A DNA stretch of 27,119 nucleotides from Zancudomyces culisetae (GCA_001969505.1 LSSK01000052.1:1-27119), one strand, 5' to 3'; numbered from the stretch's first letter, positions 1 to 10,180 are shown. Notes: generated from the sequence alone by a model not told the origin. A program made the numbers and translations.

Positions 1-1161
1 AGAAGCGGTAGAGATAGAAAGAGGACAGAAAGGAGTTATAGTCCTGGTAGAAGTCGTAGTAGATCCAGAAGCCCAGGTAAAAATAAAAATAATAATAAAA
101 TGAAGCAAAATCATACAAATAGTCAATTTCCCTCCCTGTGTCTAGTGGCAAAAGTACTAAAATTTAGTCTATTTTGTTAGGTTCTTCTAGGAGACGTGAC
201 TATAGTAGCAGGCAACGTGCTTATGATAGAAAAAGGGACCGGTCTAGGGATAGTAGTTTTCGCTCCCGCTCCCGTTCTCAATCTCGTTCTCGTTCACCAA
301 GGCATACCAGGATCGAGGAAAGAAAACCACATGACAAAGAAGAACATAAACCAACGTTACTACAGTCAAGTAAGTACTGGAAATCTAGTTTTAGTATTAT
401 TTTCGCTCAACAAGCTAAATATAATTATTTATTGCAGCATGTCGAATGAAAGTGTTCTATTCTTACTATCAATAAATATTTCTCCTAACAACATGAATAC
501 CACACTTATAGCAAACAAAAGGAAAGGTGAGCTACAAAGATTTGCATATATTTTTGTGTTTACCTACACGGCTTTCATACTAACCAAATGATTTTTGTAG
601 AGCGCTCGGTATCACCAACTAGCCTGGAGGGTGAATCTAAAAGGTAGGAATCTACACATACACACTATTCATAATATGTATACCCAACCAGAGCATTCAA
701 TTCGATTATATCTTTGTTCAAACCTCATTTTTACAAAACAGAACTCTAACACATGTTTATTTCTAAATATAATGATATTGTCATTCATTAGGAGCAAATC
801 TGGTAAGTTTTGACATTTATGCCTTTGTTTTTACATAGTTGGTAAATTGAATTAACCTTTTTGTCATATTTTTTAAAACTAATGGGGTTTTCTTTTCCTA
901 GATGAAACTGTGGACAACTCTAGCTCGCTTTTGGCCGAGATAATGGGATTTTCTGGCTTTGGCTCTACAAAAGTAATACAGTTAAACATATATCTTTACA
1001 TATCTCCCTTGTAACCGTAATTTATTAACCAGGATTTGTTTATTTAGGGTAAAGAGGTGTTTGGTAATCATCCTGGCGCGGCAAAAATTGTAAAGGCGCG
1101 AAAATATAGACAGTATATGAATAGAAAGGGCGGATTCAACAGACCACTTGACAAGATTTAG
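1..1161 (+). CDS. SNRNP27: U4/U6.U5 tri-snRNP 27 kDa protein homologue (SNRNP27), 5'-truncated, multi-exon
   Basis: Splicing factor of the U4/U6.U5 tri-snRNP, acting in the nucleus. Exons placed by splice sites and phase: 1-76, 181-369, 512-526, 601-643, 792-802, 902-972 and 1048-1161. The first exons encode an arginine/serine-rich tail (RSRSRSP-type runs). The last two encode the family's diagnostic C-terminus: [18 protein letters not shown], then [19 protein letters not shown] just before the stop. That C-terminal block is the conserved core of SNRNP27 (formerly DUF1777), so the assignment is strong. The gene is extraordinarily fragmented. Exon 3 is 15 bases and phase-neutral; exon 5 is 11 bases and is needed to keep frame, because joining 643 to 902 gives an immediate stop. 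The intron at 370-511 contains a second possible acceptor at 436-437, but using it leads to a stop. The N-terminus lies outside the window. S. cerevisiae lacks this protein as far as I recall, which helps exclude a close relative. Confidence 0.9.
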
Positions 1162-1865
1162 CTGCTGGCTCGCTATCGGTTTGCGATTTCGGAATGCTAC
1201 TGGAAATTTGGGCTAGTCAGCAAAATGACGATTAACTTTCAAAAAGTGGTTTTTTTTTCGGGTTCATTTTTGATGTTATAATCCTAAATAGACGGTTTTC
1301 TTTATTCGTTTGATGAATAAAATGTATTTTCTAAGGCCTAGTATCAGACTCGTCTACCACTTTGATATATCTCTCACAACAAGCATAACACTATGGCAAT
1401 AAAATAGGGTGAACAAAGTGTTGGTCGCCTGGGAGAGGGGGATATAGTTACTGGACCTTAACTTTTCTTTCTCTCTTAATACATCTAGTTTGAACTCCGC
1501 TCTTTGTATGTAGTTGTGGCATATCGTGTCTTAATCAAATGGTATCTTGGTTGATAAAATGGATTTAGCTGCTGTTTTAGTACAAATCACTTTCAAATCG
1601 TTTAAATTCAATCCCGAAACATTATTGGCGAGTAGCATTCCTTACAAGGCGGATTTCTCTGTTTCTATTTTGCAAGCAATTTGCGAAAATATGAGTTACA
1701 ACACATTTTTTTCTGGGTTGTGCTTTTTTTTTTTGGAGTGCCAAGGTCCAAGCTTCAACTTTAAACTTGCATTATCCTTTGCAATAAAAAAAATTGGAAA
1801 AACCACAATATATTACTAAATTAAAACAAAGTATAGCCACAGCATTCACCTAAAGCAAAGAAACA
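1162..1865. other. Intergenic region between SNRNP27 and the DUF1640 gene
   Basis: About 0.7 kb between two tandem genes, holding the 3' UTR of SNRNP27 and the promoter of the next gene. An ATG-started open frame of 87 codons at 1558-1821 has no recognisable domain or splice partner, and I do not call it a gene. Confidence 0.6.
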
Positions 1866-3215
1866 ATGAATCATCGCTTGACGAGGTATTCAAGACGCTT
1901 TTTTTTTAAGACTTGTACATTTTTGTATTTTATTCTGACACATTTAACCATTTACCTTCTACTCAAACTATCCTTGCAAAGATAAATGAAACTAAAGATG
2001 CTTTATAAAAATATTTAAATTTCACACCTCTTTTAGGAATAGCTGTATAGCTCTGTCGAAAAGTCTATTGCGGCATCAAAAGCGGTTTTACGTCGCTCCT
2101 AGACATCCCTTTGACACGTACTCTGTAAATTCGAAATTAATCCAGGCTGGGTTTTCAAAGGAACAATCCACAAGCATAGTTGGCATCCTTAATCAGGTTA
2201 TTAACGAAAGGTATCTATAACAACTAGTACAAATCTGCCTCGTCATTATATGACTTCTCTTTCGAATTTTCTCACCTTATTATAATATTTTTTTCTTTGG
2301 ATAGCAATGATGGAATGCTAAAAAACCTGGTAACTAAAACCGATCAAGAAAGAGTAACGCCAAACATACCATATTTATATTCATACTCATATTCATACTC
2401 ATATTGACACATTTCCTTTACTTTCTGTATTCATTTATTCAGGCGCACTGCTAATTAATTATCAAGTCAGTATGCTAACATACACACTCATTTCCATATT
2501 TTCGTTAGAAAATGTCGACGTATAAAATAGATTTTGAACAACTAAAGTCTGAGATTCAAATGATTGAAAAAACAGACTTTTCAATAATGAAGGCCGAGAA
2601 CGAGCGACTTTCTGCTGAGATTGGAAAGCTGAAACAACTTTTACGCGAAGAAATTTCAAAATCACAGGCTTCTGTAAGGCTTGATATGAGTCTCGAAAAG
2701 GGTAGGACACGAGACGAACAGGCAAATCAAGAAATCAAGATTAAAAAGGCAGATTCCAAAATCGAACAGGAAATCAGCTCGTTAAGGCTACAAATGGAAG
2801 CCATAAAGTTTCAGATCTTGCAATACATGTTTGGTATGTGCTCTTTTATTTATTATTCGGTTATTGTATTTTATATTCGCACTTCCCCTTTCCTTTTTTT
2901 AAACAGTTTGTCCAATGATATTATTATTCCTAACACCTGTATAAATTTGTTACTCTAACAACTAGGTACCATAACTGGTGCTGGAGCGTTGATTCTAGGT
3001 AAGTCATCTTTCCTCATATCCTTTCGACCACTTGTTTTACATTATTCAATGAGTTTAAATGAGTATTTACTTGGCCGTTGTATTTGGTTTTGATGCCTTT
3101 TTATCTTTCCTTTGCAGTTATATCCTTGCATATTAAAAAAGTTATGTTCGGTATGTGTAAATAATAACATTTTTATTTATACGTATTTTTAGCATACATC
3201 CGCATGTTTAAATAA
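1866..3215 (+). CDS. FMP32: Mitochondrial DUF1640/CCDC90 (Fmp32/MCUR1-type) coiled-coil membrane protein
   Basis: Mitochondrial inner-membrane coiled-coil protein of the CCDC90A/B-Fmp32 family; roles proposed for relatives are uniporter regulation and respiratory-complex assembly. Exons: 1866-1885, 2037-2210, 2305-2353, 2509-2833, 2966-2998, optional 3118-3150, and 3193-3215. All phases agree and give 208 residues without the optional exon. Residues 1-25 are basic and hydroxylated (MNHRLTRNSC start) and look like a presequence. The family signature begins at HPFDTYSVNSKLIQAGFS (residues 30-47). The central coiled coil has SVRLDMSLEKGRTRDE (138-152), and the end GTITGAGALILAYIRMFK is the typical C-terminal membrane segment. 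That ending is restored only when exon 2966-2998 joins 3193. Including 3118-3150 inserts 11 residues into the membrane segment. The intron before 2509 carries a 12-base tandem repeat near 2376-2406. Confidence 0.88.
3118..3150 (+). other. Candidate 33-base cassette exon in the DUF1640 gene
   Basis: The segment is bounded by TTTGCAG on the left and GTATGT on the right. It is exactly 33 bases, shares the phase of both flanking exons and has no stop. Inclusion would add VISLHIKKVMF between the conserved GALIL and AYIRMFK. Skipping reproduces the usual family ending. Either it is an alternative exon or a decoy pair of splice sites. Confidence 0.5.
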
Positions 3216-3638
3216 GCCGTTCTTCAAAAAATCACATCACCCAATGTATCACAAATAGCTGTTTGTGCTTACTCGTGTATTCTTAACTAGCTTCCTTTTC
3301 TTATTGACCATCAAACTTCATCATTTGTGCTATAAGCACATTCTTTTGTCTGCATATACATTTTGTATATCTTTTCAACAAGTAATTTTTGTGGATTGAT
3401 AGTGATGTATTTTGTTTTAATATCAATTTGAATATGGTAGCTCACTTTTGGTGATTTATAAATATCGTTTTTTACATACTTGGATTTCAATTTAATGTTT
3501 CTATATTGGAAAATGCAGTACAATTTAAAAATGTTAAAAATAAAAACATACAAAACATGGGCTAGCTTTTTTGCACACTAACCTAGTAGTGATATTATGG
3601 TTTTTAATCATCCCATATTATCTTTTCTATTTGACTAT
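3216..3638. other. Convergent intergenic region, nothing recognised
   Basis: About 420 AT-rich bases between the ends of two converging genes. They presumably hold both 3' UTRs and polyadenylation signals. I see no RNA gene or conserved frame. Confidence 0.6.
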
Positions 3639-4598
3639 TTAAAAGTCGTCTAAATCGCATATTTCAGGAAAAATATACATCAAACTATCTAGTATCTCTT
3701 CAGACGTGCATTCTACCGCAGGGTGCGCCTTCGTGAACCTCAGAATTAGTTTGTGCCCCCCTTCTTCTTCAAAATACATGTCATTGTCAAAAATATGAGT
3801 GGTCAGAAACTCGTCAAATGTATCTATATACGTATCGAGGGCTGTATAGGTACTGTTCATTGAGGTGTTTAGGATGATTCTATTGAAGGGTCTTCTCAGT
3901 TCTCTTTTCTTTTTGATTATTTCTTTTTTTTCATGCGGGCTTTCAGCAAAAATTTCGAGACCATCAATCTTGGATTTGAATAAAATACTCTTTCTAAAGA
4001 CACCACATTCACACTCACACTCACATACTTTTGCCATGTTGTCAAAATTTGTGACTGAGGAAGGTTGAGTTAGCAAGTGAAGATATTTTGTTGGATCAAC
4101 TATCTCATCGAGATCTAGGTGCTTTGGTGCTTCTTTTTGAAGGTAGTGTGAACTGTTAAACGCGAATTTACAATATTCGCTCATCACACGGGTGATTTTG
4201 GTAATTTTTTCTGCAAACTCAGGCATAGCCAATGTAAAGTCCACAGCACTGATATTTCGTGCAAGTGTTACCTTCTTTACCATTTTGAGACAAGCATACC
4301 CATCCTTATTTCCTATAGTTTTTTAAGCGAGGTTTTATATACAGTTTTATATATTGTTGTTGTTTCTGTAAAAACTATTCAAGCACATATGTTTCCAAAA
4401 TAATAATAATAATGAGTGGTGGTAAATATATTTACCTCGTGGAAATCGTGGGCGGCCTTCGGTATCTAGGAGATCAAACCGATCAATAATCCCTCGCAGC
4501 ATCACTTTTACATCATATAATACTCTTCTGTTTTCAACTAGTGTCATTTCTGAAGGAGTATCGTTGCATACCAACTTGAGGGCCAAATCGTATTGCAT
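3639..4598 (-). CDS. Unrecognised 278-residue protein, two exons
   Basis: I do not recognise this gene. Exon 1 runs 4598-4436 and exon 2 runs 4312-3639 on the minus strand. The intron begins GTAAAT and ends CTATAG, and only this acceptor joins the frames cleanly (last shared codon Gly55). The predicted soluble protein has a helical, charged N-terminal part beginning MQYDLALKLVCNDTPSEM. It has a helical middle (about residues 80-120), a short CECECECG tract encoded by a CACTCA-type repeat near 4006-4027, a lysine/arginine stretch KKEIIKKKRELRRPFNR (about 183-199) and a mixed alpha/beta-looking C-terminus that ends acidic (EICDLDDF). No membrane segment or signal peptide is visible. Coding bias and clean splicing support a real gene. 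Candidate classes, such as a complex subunit with coiled coils, are guesses. It is divergent from the distant SEC2 gene. Confidence 0.75.
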
Positions 4599-4848
4599 AT
4601 TTGAATTCAGTTTTTCTTTTATTTTTACTCTTTATTTTGAACGTTGAAACAAAAATTATTTTTCTATGCTGGTAACTAGTATGGAAGTATCTATTGATAT
4701 TACCGCTTTTATAAACAAAGTGTCTTGTTTTGTTTTTGAAAAATAAGATTAATAGCAAAACAACTCACAAACTTATATACTTTTTGTATGTGCTATTTTT
4801 AAGACGCCTTCTATAGTATTGCTTTTCACCACTAGGTATAGGAAGCAG

Positions 4849-4885
4849 TAATCACCAAACTATGAAACTATGATTTTGGTGATTA
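4849..4885. repeat. 11-bp inverted repeat (hairpin)
   Basis: TAATCACCAAA at 4849-4859 is perfectly complementary to TTTGGTGATTA at 4875-4885, with a 15-base loop. The loop contains parts of a CTATGA direct repeat. It lies about 250 bases upstream of the unknown minus-strand gene and could be a protein-binding dyad or an RNA hairpin in its 5' leader. Confidence 0.6.
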
Positions 4886-7208
4886 TACTCCTATCTCTCC
4901 CCCTCCCCGAAATATTCTGGTCTAAGTATATTTGTATTACACATATACTATATTACAGGAGATTATATAGTGCTTTATTCTTCATCTATTTAATTTAATC
5001 CAAAGTAGTATAATCCAACAGCTACCTAGTAACTTGAATATAGCGTTACTATAAATGAGATGTTACCTAATATTTTTTTATCATATTACGAGTTAATTTA
5101 GTTTTTATTGTATGAGTATGCTGACAATAGCTGCATGACAAGTTATTGAACTCGGAAAATATCAGTACGCATATATGATATATATTTTCTTCTCCGCACC
5201 TATATCTGCAAAAAAAAAAGGAATAGTTGGGGGTGTTATACTTGTTTTGGTATTTTTCAGCTCATAACTGTCTTTAATGCTACTAGCCCAGTATTTCGAA
5301 TGTGTATCAAGAATAACCCATTGTTATAATTTAGCACAATATTGAAGTTTACTAATTTTTTTTTTGGATTTTTGATTCTATTAATGCTCTAATGAACAGA
5401 AAGAATGTAAAATATACCAAGCTAAGGGTCATTCTGGATGCGAGAATACACATTTACAAAACAAGTAAAATGTCAAAAAGTTGAACCGAATATAGGTGAG
5501 GCGATTTATTCATTTACTTGTATCTACACATATATGATTTATCGGAAAATATTTGTAACATTTAAAATAGAAAACACATGAGTTGATTATTCATAAATGG
5601 ACATTGAGACAATGAAAGCGAAAACTAACATCAACATGAATAGGATTCAAAAATGGATCAACGTGACGTGTGTTCTTATCAAATTGGTATATATTTTATG
5701 TCTAGCTGCTATAGCTTTACTGTAGATATAAAAGTGGTATTGCAGAATGACATATTCGTTGAACATCCCCCTTTCAAATGTTAAACGTACATACATATGT
5801 CAGTAACAGTGTTAATGTTTAGACATGCTGTAAATTGACCAACTGAGAGATTTGTAACATAATTATTTTTACGCATCTAATTTGGAGTTGGAATTAGTTC
5901 TAAAAAAATATGATGGTATGGGAAATAAGACCACATCTCTTTTTTAACCACATTTCAGATTTATTGTTTTTTATATATTTTTTGAAAAGTTGGACAATTA
6001 ATGCAACTAAACACCTATAAACTAAAAGTTCAAAAAAAAAACAGGTAGGGAGCTCAAGCCATGCTTTAAAACTTTCTAAATTCCGTGTATAAATATTTGG
6101 CATAGTATTTATGGTAATGTACATAATTGACTAGTTTACATTAATTAATATGTCACTGCACCAATTACGTGGGATGATAAATATTAAGGGAAAATAAACT
6201 AAATGAAAAGAAAAAACAAAACGGAATTTGTCATGGTATGCTCATGTGTGTTACCCATCACAAATTGTGTTTGAGCTTGAAATAAACAACTGGATATGTA
6301 TGTGCGTGTTCTATGGTGGGAGTATGCTCATATGGTATAGTGTTACTGGTACTAGTAATCCTCACAAGCATCCTCAAGGGCTGAGATGTAAACCAATGTG
6401 GATATTCAAGATCAGGGGCACGTTGATGTGTAGCTAATTCCAGGGCCTATTAAAAAAATAAAAACGAAAAACGAAAAACAAAAAACACAAGATATACAAG
6501 TGGTGAGGAAATAATGTTGAGCTTTTTTTTTATAATAACACCTTTGTTACAGCAATGATCATATTAGTCGCACGTGGGTTCAATTTTCATTGGTATTTGC
6601 TGATTTAGGCAAAACAAAATCAAACAAATATTTCTATCTGCTGATGAAATTTGAGATTATTACTTGTGATACAAAAAAAAAATTATTTTTACTTTTCTGA
6701 AATAAAAAAAAACTTGTGGATTCATATTAATACCACAAGGTCATTTACAAACGAAAATGGTGGAACTAATTTATGGCGAATGCGAACAAATAAATAAGAC
6801 CAAGAACAGTGCTAAAAAGATTGGAGGTCGTTAAGCCAGCAAAAAATAGATGATTCTTCACACGATTTGGAAGCTTTCAAGTGATTTGCTGGAATATCGT
6901 GGGCGGAAAAAAAGGGGGGAGGCAGAGGAAAGTACGGCTGTTTTAGACGGGAAACATGTTGTGTTTTTTTTACAGCACTTTTGTATGAAACAAAAATATT
7001 AGTCAGTGGTTAGATGCAACGAGTTCTATCACTAAGGTATACACTCATACATGAGTTGATTTACAAACTTACAAACTCTAACCAGTTGCGAAGAATTTGC
7101 AAAAAACAAAAACCATTCAAGCGCAATTATAGTTTTATGAACTGAAGGAGTGAGAGGTGAGAGAGAAGCAGAAAAACATCATTAGATGCAGGATTAATAG
7201 GATATGAA

Positions 7209-7222
7209 CTAATAGCTATTAG
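7209..7222. promoter_or_regulatory. Perfect 14-bp palindrome upstream of SEC2
   Basis: CTAATAGCTATTAG is self-complementary over all 14 bases. It lies about 960 bases upstream of the SEC2 start and is related in composition to the dyad at 7356-7372. A dimeric transcription-factor site is possible but not shown. Confidence 0.4.
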
Positions 7223-7355
7223 CTACGGTGTGATTTTTGGTTGTTACTATTCGACAGCTAAATACATCCTGTTTTTTTTTATGGCAATGTAAGAAAATTA
7301 TTACGCAGGAGACAAGAAAATAAAGTTGGTTGACTAAGCCTGGTCTATTAAGTGG

Positions 7356-7372
7356 TAATTAGCTGCTAATTA
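7356..7372. promoter_or_regulatory. 17-bp dyad TAATTAGC-T-GCTAATTA upstream of SEC2
   Basis: Two perfect 8-bp half-sites flank a single T. The TAATTA cores are the kind bound by homeodomain proteins, but the sequence is AT-rich enough that chance symmetry is not excluded. A further AGCTGCT repeats just downstream at 7375-7381. Confidence 0.4.
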
Positions 7373-8182
7373 AAAGCTGCTATTATCTAATAATGAGGAA
7401 AATGAGCGTAGAAAAAAAAGATCATGTTTACATAAACAAGTTTTGAAAATGGGATATAACATTGTTTCAAATTGTAAAAAACTACTACCGGTTTTGACCA
7501 GCTTTACATTTTTCTGGGCACATAGAATTGATTTACGAAACTAATGTTGCTGTAGGAGTGGGTGGATTAGTAGGTGAATTGGGTGAGTTATAATAAAAAA
7601 TAGTTGCTCTTGGGCTTTTTACCAAATTTTCCGCAAAAAGAAAAAAAAACTAGAAAAATTCCATCACGAAAAAATAACAAGTAAAATTAATTGGCAAAAA
7701 TGGTTGGGCTGCTTTTTTTTTTTTTTTAGTAGTAAAGTGCTTTTTTAATCTTTTTTATTTTTTGGGGGAAGAAAACTTTGATACATGACCAAACATTAGT
7801 CGTAAATTAATATTTGTTCAACATGAATATATATTCCTTGTAGTTAAAACAAAAGTATAGTTTTAAAAAGTTTACTGTATGGTGTATTAAGCGTAAAAGA
7901 ACATTTTTGAATTCAGTTTTCTACGTAGTGGCCAAATGAAATTACTGTTGGTGGAATTACCAATACAACAATCTTTTGAAAAATAAAAGTGGGATATTAT
8001 TACTCAATCCTTTACAACAAAGTGAAGCAAAGTAAAAGGACAAAACTAAAGGCAATTATAAAAGGTAAAAAGAGAAACAAAATTGAATAACCGAAAGTGG
8101 GTTGTAAGGTACATTCAATAAAACTAGTAGAGGTAGAAACAACTCGTACAAAGAAAGTATTTGTTGTGGGAGGCAAAATAAA

Positions 8183-10102
8183 ATGATACATGCCAACTCA
8201 TTTATATTAAGGGATAAGCTACAGAAAGAAAAGAGCCTGGATGCAAAGAAGAAACCAATGAAGAAAAAAGCTAGTTCAGATTTGCATGCAAATCAAGTCG
8301 ATGGGAAGCTTGCCAATATCGTACCAAAGGACAGTATGGAAAAGCTTCAGTTGAACATAAACGATATGCTTGAAAGTATTGAAAAAGCAAAAGAGTATAC
8401 TCAAGAGACGAATCTGCAACAAAAGAGGGAAATCAAGGCAGAAGCAGGGGGCGCTGAAGGAATAAAGCTGCTTTTAGAGAAAAGAGCGATGAATTTGGAA
8501 ATATATGCTGAGGAAAGTAGTAGAAATCTTGAACGGGAGGAAAAGGAGGTGATTTACTTGAATAAGATAAGGGAGCTAGAGGAGCAGTTACAAAACCGGA
8601 TGCAAAAAGATGAAGAGCAAAAGGAGAAAATTAAGGCTTTGCAATACTCACTAGCACAAATGAATGATAAAATAGTAGATCAAGTAAACGAAACAGCTGA
8701 AGTGGCATATGCAAAAGAGATGGTGGAGGCTGAACTTGAGGAGCTGAGCCGAAAGCTTTTTGAGCAGGCCAACTCGATGGTTGCAGACGAGAGAAAAAAG
8801 GTAAAGCAAACGGAACGAAAGGTGGTGATTTTGGAGCGAAAGATAGGGGAAATGGAGGAACAGTTAAATAGCGAACGACTACAGAGTGCAGAGCTGAAGG
8901 AGCGAATTCACAGCCTATATGAGGAGCAAACTAATAAGGAGAGTGAGGAGGACGGTATAAGTAATAGTAGTAATGAAGGCGATGGTAGTAAAAGTGGGGA
9001 AATGACAAAAGACTCTGTACAAATATACAATGCCAAGGAAATAGGCAAATATACCGATGTGCTTATCTATAACGAATTCCTGGAGTTTTTACATGAAATT
9101 AGGGACAATAGTATGGCGTTTAAGTGGCAGAACAACAAGTTTTTCAGACAGGTGATTGATGAGGATGTGGAGGCAACACTAAAATTTGGACCTCGACCCA
9201 GAATCTCATCAAGGAATATTTTAGAAGCCATAGGAGCGAATACATTGATAGTAGAGGAAACCAAAGCAACAAGTGCCAATAGAGATGGAGTTCCACAATC
9301 ACCGGACGAGGGTAAGGGAAGCAAATTACTTTCTACGGGAAGAGCAATGCTTTGGGAAAGGCTCAGTGGACAAATTCCAGCAAATCCATATGGATGTGTG
9401 GCATGTGGGAAGGAAGGTAGTTGTACATACAGGATCAAACTAGGATTGAAGGCAGAGGAACAGTGGACGCAGATAGACAAAAGTTGTAGAGACAGAATAG
9501 TCACAGTATGCGAGTTTTATGGATTTGTAAGGTTTTTAAGGAGGGGTTATTTTACCCATGAGAATCAACGGCTATTTGGTGAATTGATCAGATTAAGGCT
9601 TTGTATGTTTTATGCAAGGTTGGGGGTTTTGGATTTTGCAGCAACATTGGAACCGAGTTTATCTAAAGCAAATCTATTAACAAATAATGGACACAGCCAT
9701 GGTCTAAACGATAACACTAACACTAATGCTGATACTAATGCTAATACTAACGATGATATTAATGCTAATAATAATACTAATAATACTAATAATAATGACA
9801 GCAATGGTGACAGTGTTGGTGGTGGTAGTGGTAATGGCAACGATGATAATTTTAATAGCCAACTCGACCACAATAACAATCTAATCAAAAATGATTCGCT
9901 AGTGACCTTCCCTCGTCCAATTAGCAATGGGTCTGATTTGGCCAGCTCCATACGTGATAGCAGCAGTGTCAATTTATCCATGTCAATGTCTAATTTGGTT
10001 GCTGGCGAACCGGAAAAATCGCCAAGAATCGACGACATTGGCCCTAAGCGAGCCTTTATATTTTCACGGTTGAGGTCGCATTCCGCAATAGTTAAACCAT
10101 AA
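8183..10102 (+). CDS. SEC2: Sec2/Rabin8-type Rab guanine nucleotide exchange factor
   Basis: A single 639-codon exon starting at the first ATG. Family role: Sec2 activates the Rab Sec4 on secretory vesicles for polarized exocytosis. Residues 50-250 form a long parallel coiled coil. The diagnostic GEF segment LSRKLFEQANSMVADER (188-204) is followed by a charged heptad region, matching the Sec2p/Rabin8 domain. After an acidic serine/asparagine linker comes the fungal Sec2 C-terminal region: NEFLEFLHEIRD, then FGPRPRISSRNILEAIG, then a Cys-rich part CVACGKEGSCTYRIKLG (first Cys about 405) with further cysteines downstream. The tail (about 510-570) is a low-complexity Asn/Thr/Asp tract of AAT/ACT codons, then a Ser-rich end suited to phosphorylation. 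It is intronless, unlike the neighbouring small genes. The gene converges on the PPR gene with only 168 bases between stops. Confidence 0.92.
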   Translation: MIHANSFILRDKLQKEKSLDAKKKPMKKKASSDLHANQVDGKLANIVPKDSMEKLQLNINDMLESIEKAKEYTQETNLQQKREIKAEAGGAEGIKLLLEKRAMNLEIYAEESSRNLEREEKEVIYLNKIRELEEQLQNRMQKDEEQKEKIKALQYSLAQMNDKIVDQVNETAEVAYAKEMVEAELEELSRKLFEQANSMVADERKKVKQTERKVVILERKIGEMEEQLNSERLQSAELKERIHSLYEEQTNKESEEDGISNSSNEGDGSKSGEMTKDSVQIYNAKEIGKYTDVLIYNEFLEFLHEIRDNSMAFKWQNNKFFRQVIDEDVEATLKFGPRPRISSRNILEAIGANTLIVEETKATSANRDGVPQSPDEGKGSKLLSTGRAMLWERLSGQIPANPYGCVACGKEGSCTYRIKLGLKAEEQWTQIDKSCRDRIVTVCEFYGFVRFLRRGYFTHENQRLFGELIRLRLCMFYARLGVLDFAATLEPSLSKANLLTNNGHSHGLNDNTNTNADTNANTNDDINANNNTNNTNNNDSNGDSVGGGSGNGNDDNFNSQLDHNNNLIKNDSLVTFPRPISNGSDLASSIRDSSSVNLSMSMSNLVAGEPEKSPRIDDIGPKRAFIFSRLRSHSAIVKP

Positions 10103-10150
10103 TTTAATTTCAGATAGTTTCTGGTTGCTTTTTTAATTTAAACGGACAGC

Positions 10151-10180
10151 AAATCCAAATCCAAATCCAAATCCAAATCC
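10151..10180. repeat. Five tandem copies of AAATCC
   Basis: A perfect hexanucleotide repeat in the short convergent intergenic region between SEC2 and the PPR gene, followed by TTCTCAT-like repeats at 10200-10225. It lies in overlapping 3' UTR territory. It looks like a simple-sequence expansion rather than a telomere relic, since it is short and internal. Confidence 0.8.

Larger units (their letters stand above)
4599..8182. other. 3.6-kb gene-free AT-rich region between two divergent genes
   Basis: This is the longest stretch without a supported gene, between the start of the unknown minus-strand gene and the start of SEC2. It has many A/T homopolymer tracts, for example around 7712-7728, and only short open frames with no recognisable domain or splice structure. 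I found no tRNA B box and no convincing snRNA or snoRNA. Notable structures are an 11-bp hairpin at 4849-4885, a perfect palindrome at 7209-7222, a near-palindrome at 7356-7372 and an A-rich AAAACG-type repeat around 6459-6488. It could be long regulatory DNA, a replication origin or the site of an unrecognised noncoding transcript. Confidence 0.6.

Noticed and set aside
438-511. Possible extra SNRNP27 exon after the acceptor at 436-437
   Set aside because: Reading on from 369 through this acceptor hits a stop within about 12 codons, before any good donor.
1558-1821. 87-codon open frame beginning MDLAAVLVQ
   Set aside because: No domain, no splice partner, low-complexity phenylalanine-rich end, and it sits in the promoter of the DUF1640 gene.
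5900-6437. Short frames on both strands at 5900-6124 and 6228-6437
   Set aside because: No usable start for the plus-strand frame, no recognisable domain, and composition typical of random AT-rich DNA.
6640-6665. CTGATGAAA near 6640 considered as hammerhead or C box
   Set aside because: No complementary stems or second conserved box nearby.
9610-10038. 142-codon minus-strand frame opposite the end of SEC2
   Set aside because: A shadow of the Asn/Ser-rich SEC2 coding strand. It reads as leucine repeats with no domain.
10151-10180. AAATCC repeats as a telomere or subtelomere relic
   Set aside because: Only five copies, with ordinary genes on both sides and no degenerate telomeric flanks.
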